A stretch of DNA of 12,863 bases from Nitrospiraceae bacterium (GTDB lineage Bacteria; Nitrospirota; Nitrospiria; Nitrospirales; UBA8639), in the NCBI GenBank assembly GCA_003523945.1, contig DOFS01000373.1, forward strand, positions 1 through 12,863, read 5' to 3'. How positions within the stretch are numbered: the first letter of the stretch is position 1; the number at the start of each line of letters is the position of its first letter. The notes beneath the pieces are model-generated. The model saw only the letters and a list, made by a program, of their open reading frames with translations. It had not been told where the DNA came from and ran no database searches. Positions 7,049-12,863 of the stretch are shown here, one piece after another. Both the position numbers and the translations under genes were made by a program.

Positions 7049-7301
7049 TGGTCTGATGAGATGTGGAAGGGACGCCTGCATGTGGCCGTATCCGGAACTT
7101 TCAATTCGGTTTCAAGTTCCTGGGTATTCCGTCTGCTGAAGTCGCACGTGTCCAAAGGGCCTGCTGGAAGGAAATGGTGAGACATCGTAAGGCGGGAGTG
7201 AATGCACTCTTGAGAGAGAGCAGCCGATCCGCCACTCCTTGAGTGGGGCAATGGATTGGTTGGCAAGGCTGACAAATAATGATGGTGTTGGAGATTGACA
7301 A
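7049..7301 (+). other. 253-bp spacer inside the decarboxylase gene pair, with hairpin
   Basis: The spacer separates the two decarboxylase subunit genes and carries no credible frame; the longest plus-strand candidate is about 39 codons and unrecognised. It contains a perfect 6-bp inverted repeat, ccactc-ctt-gagtgg (7232-7246), without a T-tract. A ggag ribosome binding site (7290-7293) for the beta subunit is at its end. Subunit genes of this family are normally adjacent or fused, so the length is odd. Confidence 0.5.
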
Positions 7302-7889
7302 ATGATTGGACCAGAAGAAGGGGTGATGCAGAGTCGGGCGCAAGCGATGGCGGCCATGTTGGAACTCATGACCGATCAACTGCTTATTATCTGCAACGGG
7401 TTTCCGTCCCGTGAAGCCTGTAAACTCCGTGATCGTGATCAAAATTTTTATATGATTGGCTCGATGGGCGCGACCGCGGGAATCGGCTTAGGATTGGCTC
7501 TGGCCCAGCCAGAACAAACGGTTGTCGTCTTTGATGGGGACGGAAATGTCCTGATGAGTCTTGGCACCTTGGCCACGATTAGTGCGTTGAGGCCTAAAAA
7601 TTTCATTCATGTGGTGTTTGATAATGAGGTGTATGGCACCACTGGCAATCAACCCACCTATTCCAGAATTGTGGGACTGGATAAAATGGCCAAAGCCGCT
7701 GGGTATAAAAATGTCGAACGAGTCTGGGAACGAGAAGATATTGTGTATGAGTTTAAATCAATGTTAGGAGAAGAGGGTCCGAGTTTTTTGCTGGTTAAGG
7801 TGAATGAACAGATTGAAGAAGCGGATCGGATTGCCTTGAGCCCAGCTGAGCTGACGAAACGGTTTAAGGGGAGTGTCCCAAAGTCTTAA
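7302..7889 (+). CDS. ThDP-dependent phosphonopyruvate/sulfopyruvate decarboxylase, beta (PP-domain) subunit
   Basis: This 195-aa protein is the diphosphate-binding half of the decarboxylase. Seen: NGFPSREACKLRDRD-x-NFYM (32-51), GSMGATAGIGLGLALA (53-68), and the ThDP motif that begins GDGN (79-82) and ends at D107-N108, followed by EVYGTTGNQPTY (109-120). These blocks are shared by the C-terminal half of Ppd and by ComE. With the alpha subunit it makes a full-length enzyme (187 + 195 aa, against about 380 for one-chain Ppd). The ATG at 7302 has ggag 8 nt upstream. Acetolactate synthase is excluded by the lack of a central FAD-type domain. The product would be phosphonoacetaldehyde, the substrate of the next enzyme. 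Substrate choice between phosphono- and sulfopyruvate is inferred from neighbours. Confidence 0.86.
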   Translation: MIGPEEGVMQSRAQAMAAMLELMTDQLLIICNGFPSREACKLRDRDQNFYMIGSMGATAGIGLGLALAQPEQTVVVFDGDGNVLMSLGTLATISALRPKNFIHVVFDNEVYGTTGNQPTYSRIVGLDKMAKAAGYKNVERVWEREDIVYEFKSMLGEEGPSFLLVKVNEQIEEADRIALSPAELTKRFKGSVPKS

Positions 7890-7949
7890 AGTATGTGTTC
7901 GCGTGGAAGCCTAATCGCCAGCCTGTAAGCGTGTAAAGGAAGAGGATTC

Positions 7950-9038
7950 ATGATTTTATTAAACCCCGGTCCAGTCAATGTGTCCGAAAGAGTCCGTAAC
8001 GCCTTACTGCAGCCGGATATTTGTCATCGGGAGTCGGAATTTTCCGAATTATTGGCTGATATACGGCAAAAATTGCTAAAGATCTTCGTTCCTGGGGAGG
8101 AAGACGAGTACACCGCTATCATCTTGACGGGTTCTGGTACGGCGGCCGTTGAAGCGGCGTTAATGTCCAGTATTCCGACGGGGAAGCGGGCGATGGTAAT
8201 TAACAATGGGGTCTATGGGCAACGGATGTCTTCCATGCTCATGACGAACCGTTTGGGGACGCCGGATTTAAAGTATGACTGGGGGGTGGCCCCGGATCCG
8301 CAGAAGGTTGAATTGGCGCTCAAGCAACATCCGGAAGTGCACACCGTCGCCATGGTGCATCATGAAACGACCCTGGGATTGATTAATCCGGTGAAGGAAA
8401 TTGCGGAGATCGTGGACCGGTTTGCCAGGGTATTTATGGTGGACTCTGTGAGCGGGTTGGGTGGAGAAGCGTTGGATATAGCCGGAAATAAACTGTACCT
8501 GGTCGCTGGTGCCGCGCAGAAATGTATTCAAGGATTTCCAGGTGCAGCCTTTGTGTTGGCGCGAAAAGGCTTTATGGAGCGGGTGGTGAAGTATCCTAAG
8601 CGGTCCTGGTATTTGAATCTGGCCAATTATTATGAAGAGCAGGAGCGGGGGACGATCCCATTTACTCCAGCCGTGCAGGTGTATTATGCCTTCCGGGAAG
8701 CCTTGAACGAACTGTTAGAAGAAGGCCTCGACAATCGGATTCAACGATTCCAGGGCTATGCCACCACCATCCGGACGCGTTTGGAAGAATGGGGGGTGAA
8801 GCCGGTACTGGCTCCTGCCCTTCAAAGTAATACCTTAACGGCCTTTTATCTTCCCGAAGGGTGCGCCTACCAAAAGCTGCATGATGCGTTAAAGCAGGCT
8901 GGATATGTGATCTATGCCGGACAAGGACAATTGGAAGAGAAAATTTTCCGGATTGGCAATATTGGGGCCTTGACTGAACAGAATATTGAGGGATTTTTAT
9001 CCGCTTTTCAGGCCATGCTCCCGGGGGTTCGAGTGTGA
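7950..9038 (+). CDS. 2-aminoethylphosphonate:pyruvate transaminase-like class V aminotransferase
   Basis: This 362-aa PLP enzyme is of the PhnW/alanine-glyoxylate transaminase group. Seen: MILLNPGPVNVSERVR at the start, TGSGTAAVEA (60-69) for the PLP phosphate, VHHETTLGLINPV (136-148), D165 in MVDSVSGLGG, and the Schiff-base Lys K191 in AAQKCIQGFPGA. HHETT-x-G and KCIQG-x-PG are close to PhnW. In the biosynthetic direction it would convert phosphonoacetaldehyde to AEP with an amino donor such as alanine or glutamate. The degradative partner PhnX (phosphonatase) is absent, which fits synthesis and not catabolism. A strong aaggaagagga ribosome binding site (7936-7946) precedes the ATG. The stop overlaps the next gene's GTG by 4 bp. 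A serine- or alanine-glyoxylate transaminase is the alternative. Confidence 0.85.
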   Translation: MILLNPGPVNVSERVRNALLQPDICHRESEFSELLADIRQKLLKIFVPGEEDEYTAIILTGSGTAAVEAALMSSIPTGKRAMVINNGVYGQRMSSMLMTNRLGTPDLKYDWGVAPDPQKVELALKQHPEVHTVAMVHHETTLGLINPVKEIAEIVDRFARVFMVDSVSGLGGEALDIAGNKLYLVAGAAQKCIQGFPGAAFVLARKGFMERVVKYPKRSWYLNLANYYEEQERGTIPFTPAVQVYYAFREALNELLEEGLDNRIQRFQGYATTIRTRLEEWGVKPVLAPALQSNTLTAFYLPEGCAYQKLHDALKQAGYVIYAGQGQLEEKIFRIGNIGALTEQNIEGFLSAFQAMLPGVRV

Positions 9039-9796
9039 AAGCGATTATCTTCGCGGCCGGTGTCGGCAAGCGCTTGCAAGGTATCACACAGGGTCGACCA
9101 AAATGCCTGGTTGAAATTGGTGGTAGGACCTTGTTATCCCGGCATGTTGAATATCTGGGGCGATTGGGTATACGACAGGTGGTGTTGGTCGTGGGGTTTG
9201 CCCAGGACCATATTCGAAAAGCCATGGCCGAAGACCCATTTGCGCAAGAAATTCGATGGGTGGTGAATGAACAGTTTACTCGCGGTAGTATGACGTCACT
9301 GTGGGCGGCACGGTCTGAAATGGACGATGATGTGGTGCTCATGGATGCCGATGTGTTCTACGCACAATCGATTCTGGCCCGATTGGTCCATTCTTCTTTC
9401 CCGACGGCCTTGTTAATGGATGAGACGGTGAAGCAGGAATCCGAAGAATGTATGATCGCCGCAAAAGCCGCTCGAGTCCTTACCTTAAGTAAAGTCCTGC
9501 CATCAGCCTATGATGAAGCCGGCGAAGGGGTCGGGTTTCTCAAAGTCCAACAACAGGATATTCCAGCCCTGTTGCAATCGGTTCAGGCTTATGTCGAAGC
9601 AGGGGCGCTTGATATGGAATATGAGGACGCGCTAAAAGAGTTTTTTCAAGAGGTGCCGGTGGGATACGAGAAAATTGGTGGTCTCCCGTGGATAGAAATT
9701 GATTTTCCTGAAGATATAGACCGTGCTGTTTCTGAAATCTTGCCTGCGGTGATGAACTTAGAGGAGAATGCCAGGACGACCGCACTGAGATCGTAG
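9035..9796 (+). CDS. PntC-like CTP:2-aminoethylphosphonate cytidylyltransferase
   Basis: This 253-aa nucleotidyltransferase of the GT-A-like LicC/PntC group would activate AEP with CTP to CDP-AEP. Seen: the nucleotide loop AAGVGKRL (7-14), RPKCLVEIGG (21-30) with the phosphate-binding Lys K23, NEQFTRGSMTSLWAAR (78-93), the metal-binding LMDADV (102-107; D104, D106), GEGVGFLKV (163-171) and the second metal-site block EIDFPEDIDRA (221-231). N-x-x-F/Y-x-x-x-S-x-x-SL followed by MDAD is the pattern of phosphocholine and AEP cytidylyltransferases. The start GTG overlaps the transaminase stop (GTGA), and PntC fused to an AEP transaminase is known in other bacteria, so the pairing supports AEP as substrate. 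Phosphocholine, phosphoethanolamine or inositol-phosphate are alternatives. Confidence 0.82.
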   Translation: MKAIIFAAGVGKRLQGITQGRPKCLVEIGGRTLLSRHVEYLGRLGIRQVVLVVGFAQDHIRKAMAEDPFAQEIRWVVNEQFTRGSMTSLWAARSEMDDDVVLMDADVFYAQSILARLVHSSFPTALLMDETVKQESEECMIAAKAARVLTLSKVLPSAYDEAGEGVGFLKVQQQDIPALLQSVQAYVEAGALDMEYEDALKEFFQEVPVGYEKIGGLPWIEIDFPEDIDRAVSEILPAVMNLEENARTTALRS

Positions 9797-9806
9797 GAAT
9801 GGGTGT

Positions 9807-11291
9807 ATGGACGGAATACTCAAACAAGAAGCCACTCACGCGGTCGATACGGCAATTTTATTGACGTCGGTCGGTGTCTTTGATTCGGGAGGCGCTGGGA
9901 CGGGTGAAGCGGTTCCCAGTCCGCTGACTCGTGTCGGCGGCATGACGCTCTTTCAACGAGCCGTGTTCACGTTGCAGCGAGGGGGTATCTCCCAAATTTG
10001 GGTATTGGCTGGGGCCGAAGAGCAAGCCCTGCGTCAGTTACTAAGAGAAGATAGCCGGATACAGGCTGCAGTTCGTTGGCTGCCGGTCAGAGAGTTTCCT
10101 CCTCATGACCCTCAAACCTGGGAAGCGCTTGCGGAAGAAGTCAATGGAGCGTGTATGATCGTGGGCTGCCATACGGTCTATGCTCCAGCCTTGGTTCAAC
10201 GCTTGCGAATTGAAGGATCTCAAGGGAAGGCGGTCGTGGTAGTTGGTCATCCTGAGGAAGGCCATCACAGGGGGAATCCCGGAGTGGCGTTCCGATCTGA
10301 AGGGCTTGAAGGACGATCAACGTCGACCGTGGTCTTCCATGACCAGGCACTATCCCCGACCTCACAGTCTCAAATCGGCACTCAGACTCATGATCAAAGC
10401 CGGTTGCCGCTGGTTGGCGATCTTCTGGTTCTCCCGGCCCGGCTGTTGGGTATTTCAGGCGTGTTGCATGCCAATGGGACTAATCCGCTTCGGTTGGCCT
10501 TGGAGCAGGCGGCAGTGGAGGGAGCGATTCAAACTCTTGAAGGAGCCTCTCATTGGTTTAGAGATGTCCGTGGCCCCAAAGGACCACAACTCGCTGAACG
10601 GACGCTGTTGCAGGCACTCCAAACGCTTAAAGGTGGCTTGGACGGGTTGGTGGATCGGTATGTCAATCGTAAATGTTCCGGTCTGCTCACCCGGGGATTT
10701 TTGCGGTTGGGATGGTCACCCAACACGATTACGATGGTGTCCATGGTTGTGGGGCTTGTGGCCGCCGCACTGTTCGTGCCCGGATCCTGGAAACTGGCCA
10801 TTCTCGGTGGGTTGATTTTACAATTGTCCGTGATCATAGATTGCTGTGATGGAGAGGTCGCACGCCTGACATTTTCAGAGTCTAAGTTCGGGCAAGAACT
10901 CGATATTTGGGCAGATAATGTTGTGCACATCGTGCTATTTGCTGCCATAGCCTGCGGGGCATTTCTCCATGGGCCTTGGGCGAACACGCATCTCCCTCTT
11001 CTGCTCGGGGCCTCTGCGGTGTTAGCCAATGTCGTGTCGTTGCTCCTCGTCAATCACGCCCGGCACTTGCGATCTCGTTCTCGGGAGCTTCAGCAACTCA
11101 CAGAAAAGGAGCGGACCAATATTGAATTTATGTTAGGCAATGTCGCCAATCGTGATTTTTCGGTCATGGTGTTGCTGAGTGCGGGGTTTGGTCTCCTGCA
11201 CTGGTTTTTGGCTCTGGCTGCGATTGGCTCTTGGGTCTTTGTGATGTCGATGGCCTGGATGCTTCGTCGAAGTCTCATCTCTCGTGCTTAA
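9807..11291 (+). CDS. Fusion: degenerate nucleotidyltransferase domain + CDP-alcohol phosphatidyltransferase
   Basis: This 494-aa protein is built like archaeal IPCT-DIPPS fusions. Residues 12 to about 268 form a nucleotidyltransferase-like domain. It keeps VGGMTLFQRAV (43-53) and the exit motif WFRDVRGP (250-257), but the GxGxR loop is unrecognisable, the PK lysine is S39, and the metal-binding Asp is C121 (GCH where relatives have DH). It is probably inactive. Residues 280-494 form an integral membrane CDP-alcohol phosphatidyltransferase with four to six helices and the complete signature D345-x2-D348-G-x2-A352-R353-x8-G362-x3-D366-x3-D370. It would transfer phosphonyl-AEP from CDP-AEP to a hydroxyl acceptor such as diacylglycerol at the membrane. 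Upstream is the intact cytidylyltransferase 10 bp away; downstream overlap is 8 bp. The acceptor is unknown. Confidence 0.85.
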   Translation: MDGILKQEATHAVDTAILLTSVGVFDSGGAGTGEAVPSPLTRVGGMTLFQRAVFTLQRGGISQIWVLAGAEEQALRQLLREDSRIQAAVRWLPVREFPPHDPQTWEALAEEVNGACMIVGCHTVYAPALVQRLRIEGSQGKAVVVVGHPEEGHHRGNPGVAFRSEGLEGRSTSTVVFHDQALSPTSQSQIGTQTHDQSRLPLVGDLLVLPARLLGISGVLHANGTNPLRLALEQAAVEGAIQTLEGASHWFRDVRGPKGPQLAERTLLQALQTLKGGLDGLVDRYVNRKCSGLLTRGFLRLGWSPNTITMVSMVVGLVAAALFVPGSWKLAILGGLILQLSVIIDCCDGEVARLTFSESKFGQELDIWADNVVHIVLFAAIACGAFLHGPWANTHLPLLLGASAVLANVVSLLLVNHARHLRSRSRELQQLTEKERTNIEFMLGNVANRDFSVMVLLSAGFGLLHWFLALAAIGSWVFVMSMAWMLRRSLISRA

Positions 11292-12282
11292 ACTGCTTTT
11301 CCTGGTCGTTGGCCTTGCGGCCCTGATCGGGATTGTTCTCCACATCGGCCTCGAACCCATTCATCAGACCGTTTCTCAATTGGGTCTCCTTCATCTCGGG
11401 CTCATCCTCCTTCCCATGATTCTGGTATACGGGTTAGAAGCCTTCGGCTGGCAACTTACTCTGGGTTCCCAGGCTCGCAAGGTCGGGTTCATGCGGTTAT
11501 TTGCTATCCGGATGGCTGGCGAAACCGTGAATGTCACGACTCCCATGGCCTATGTGGGGGGTGAGCCTCTGAAGGCCTATCTTCTCAAGCGATATGGGGT
11601 GCCCATGGTCGATGGGTTGGCGTCTGTGATTACCGCCAAGACTACCATGACGTTCGCCCAAGTGCTTTTTATCTTGCTGGGATTGGCGTTGGCTTTCTGG
11701 ATTCTCGGGGATTCGGGTCATTACTGGATGGCGATGTTGGTCAGTGCGGGAGTTTTAGCCTTTGGCGTCGGGTTGTTTGTGCTCCTCCAACGCCACGGCA
11801 TTGGCATGGGGTGTTTAGGTCTATTGCGGGGGTGCGGTATCAAGTTCGCCTTTCTTGAAAAACGAGAACTGCAACTCCAGGAGCTGGACGGCACGATCCG
11901 GGGTTTCTATTCTCAGCACCAACAGACTTTTTATTCGGCCTTGGCCATATTTTTTCTGGCGTGGATGATGGAAACGCTTGAGGTGTATGCCATCCTCTAC
12001 TTTCTCGATGTGAATCTTGATGTGTGGACAGCCATCTCTATTGCCGCGCTCACAGTGTTCATTAAAGGGGGGACGTTTTTTATCCCCGGAAGCCTGGGTG
12101 CTCAAGAAGGGGGATACACCTTACTCTTGATGACTTTTGGGTATTCCGAAGTGACGGGAATCACCTTTGCGCTTATTCGACGTTTGCGAGAAATTCTCTG
12201 GATTTTCCTTGGCCTCGTATGCCTCATGTTTTTGAAAAACCAGCATGGCCCATCGGACCAGATGAAATCCTTGGAACGATAG
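11284..12282 (+). CDS. Multi-pass flippase-like / lysylphosphatidylglycerol synthase TM-region (UPF0104, HpnL/AglD-like) protein
   Basis: This 332-aa membrane protein has about eight hydrophobic segments (for example around 2-22, 33-55, 120-142, 146-168, 214-236 and 300-322). It carries the family hallmarks GGEPLKAYLL (92-101), VITAKT (115-120) and PGSLGAQEGG (268-277), followed by R-x-L-R-x-x-LW. Relatives include the membrane half of MprF, AglD and HpnL. It lacks the soluble aminoacyl-transferase domain of MprF, so lysinylation is not expected. MprF's corresponding region flips lipids; by analogy this protein may flip the product of the phosphatidyltransferase, but that is inference. The start is GTG at 11284, overlapping the preceding stop by 8 bp. 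It ends the run of closely packed genes. Confidence 0.86.
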   Translation: MLKLLFLVVGLAALIGIVLHIGLEPIHQTVSQLGLLHLGLILLPMILVYGLEAFGWQLTLGSQARKVGFMRLFAIRMAGETVNVTTPMAYVGGEPLKAYLLKRYGVPMVDGLASVITAKTTMTFAQVLFILLGLALAFWILGDSGHYWMAMLVSAGVLAFGVGLFVLLQRHGIGMGCLGLLRGCGIKFAFLEKRELQLQELDGTIRGFYSQHQQTFYSALAIFFLAWMMETLEVYAILYFLDVNLDVWTAISIAALTVFIKGGTFFIPGSLGAQEGGYTLLLMTFGYSEVTGITFALIRRLREILWIFLGLVCLMFLKNQHGPSDQMKSLER

Positions 12283-12320
12283 GGGACAAACACGTTGATT
12301 CGACAACACTATTCGGTGGC

Positions 12321-12349
12321 TTGAACTCTCCGGGTCTAATGTGAATAAT
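12321..12349 (+). promoter_or_regulatory. Candidate sigma70 promoter of the terminal hypothetical gene
   Basis: TTGAAC (12321-12326) and AATAAT (12344-12349) are separated by 17 bp; the -10 matches five of six consensus positions and the -35 four. Transcription would start near 12356, about 36 nt before the ATG at 12392. This separates the hypothetical gene from the phosphonate-type operon. Confidence 0.5.
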
Positions 12350-12391
12350 CGGATCCTCACGGATTGCCAGCCGAGAAAGGATTAGGGAACG

Positions 12392-12829
12392 ATGGATATC
12401 GAACTGGGAACGAATACGCTTAGGAATACCAATGGTGTTTTTATCGCCCACGGCAAGGAACAACTTCGGATTGAGTGGCTGGAAGAGGAGAAAAAACTGG
12501 CGTTGAGTATGGGGGTGTTTATGCCCACGGGAACCGAAGTGGCCAATTTGCAACGCAATGTTTGGGAACACAACTCTGGCGATCGGTTTGTCCTCACGGA
12601 GTCACCCGATAGTGTAAAAGTGGAAGATACGATCCTGAAAACCCTCGTCATGGAAATCCACAAAAAGTCTCATCAAGCGGTCGCCATTCCTTCCGCAAAA
12701 TTCTACACCTCCAAAGGCACCCTGTCTGAAGTCTCCGCTGAATGGTGGCGGGTCGGTAATAAAATGGAGTTGACCGGCATCGACACCGACCTTGAGGGTG
12801 GAGGCGTCGAACTCCCCGAATCACTCTAA
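12392..12829 (+). CDS. Hypothetical protein
   Basis: I do not recognise this 145-aa protein. It is soluble, with no signal peptide or membrane helix. It is acidic in the middle (EWLEEEKK-L, 28-36; VEDTI, 77-81) and at the C-terminus (DTDLEGG). The segments alternate short polar and hydrophobic stretches, suggesting a mostly beta fold. The lone conserved-looking feature is EWWR (116-119) before an apparent terminal strand pair. An aaagga-type purine tract precedes the ATG by about 10 nt, and a promoter-like sequence sits at 12321-12349. It may be transcribed alone; no partner gene is visible before the window ends. The reading frame is long and uninterrupted with a plausible start, so it is probably real. 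Confidence 0.68.
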   Translation: MDIELGTNTLRNTNGVFIAHGKEQLRIEWLEEEKKLALSMGVFMPTGTEVANLQRNVWEHNSGDRFVLTESPDSVKVEDTILKTLVMEIHKKSHQAVAIPSAKFYTSKGTLSEVSAEWWRVGNKMELTGIDTDLEGGGVELPESL

Positions 12830-12863
12830 CTCGTCGGACTCTCGGCTTTTTGTATGGGCGCCA

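Larger units (their letters stand above)
6354..12282 (+). other. Putative aminoethylphosphonate-lipid biosynthesis gene cluster
   Basis: Six same-strand genes follow one promoter: decarboxylase alpha and beta, AEP transaminase-like, PntC-like cytidylyltransferase, CDP-alcohol phosphatidyltransferase fusion and a flippase-like protein. The order follows the expected chemistry. The four distal genes are separated by -4, +10 and -8 bp, as expected of an operon. Known chemistry of the families supports synthesis of CDP-AEP and transfer of its phosphonyl head group; the lipid acceptor and the export step are inferred. PEP mutase is absent. Confidence 0.62.

Noticed and set aside
7049..7301. Frameshifted remnant joining the two decarboxylase subunits
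   Set aside because: Both subunits are complete at the expected domain boundaries and the beta gene has its own ribosome binding site, so a simple frameshift of a one-chain enzyme does not explain the spacer.
6485..9038. Taurine/sulfonate pathway (sulfopyruvate to sulfoacetaldehyde to taurine)
   Set aside because: The decarboxylase would allow it, but a cytidylyltransferase and CDP-alcohol phosphatidyltransferase have no evident use for a sulfonate. Kept only as an alternative for the decarboxylase substrate.
8662..9342. 226-codon minus-strand frame across the transaminase/cytidylyltransferase junction
   Set aside because: It lies antisense to two well-supported genes; the translation is rich in Arg, Pro, Ser and Thr in the way expected of a shadow frame.
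10243..10815. 190-codon plus-strand frame inside the phosphatidyltransferase gene
   Set aside because: It is out of frame with an intact fusion protein whose motifs are complete; high Trp and Cys content marks it as a shadow.

Overview
The window reads as a chromosomal segment of a Gram-negative bacterium with compact, partly overlapping genes. The mix of proteins is reminiscent of Nitrospira-like (Nitrospirota) genomes: an A-type carrier relative, a DUF2835/YqaA pair, QueF and a phosphonate-type cluster. That placement comes from general impression and not from a marker gene, so it is tentative. I saw no tRNA, rRNA, CRISPR array, insertion sequence or phage structural gene.

Positions 1-6262 are mostly housekeeping. 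In order they hold the 3' end of a glyoxylate/hydroxypyruvate reductase, a HesB/IscA-fold protein that has lost the cluster-binding cysteines, and a THUMP-domain rRNA methyltransferase. These are followed, on the minus strand, by a single-domain response regulator whose phosphoacceptor Asp is a Ser, and a CysQ/inositol-phosphatase family enzyme. Then come, on the plus strand, a translationally coupled DUF2835 + YqaA membrane protein pair and a DegT-family sugar aminotransferase, and finally queF on the minus strand.

Positions 6354-12282 are the most interesting part: six plus-strand genes behind a near-consensus sigma70 promoter (TTGAGA, 17 bp, TATAAT). They encode a thiamine-diphosphate decarboxylase split into two subunits, a 2-aminoethylphosphonate (AEP) transaminase-like protein, a PntC-like cytidylyltransferase, a fused protein (degenerate nucleotidyltransferase + CDP-alcohol phosphatidyltransferase) and a multi-pass flippase-like protein. 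The last four are packed tightly, with 4-bp and 8-bp overlaps and one 10-bp gap. The simplest reading is phosphonopyruvate to phosphonoacetaldehyde to AEP to CDP-AEP, then transfer of the AEP head group onto a membrane acceptor to make a phosphonolipid, possibly followed by flipping. PEP mutase, which would make phosphonopyruvate, is not in the window. The split decarboxylase resembles sulfopyruvate decarboxylase (ComD/ComE) at least as much as classical Ppd, so the substrate is inferred from the neighbours.

Positions 12283-12863 carry an unrecognised 145-aa gene with its own promoter-like sequence.
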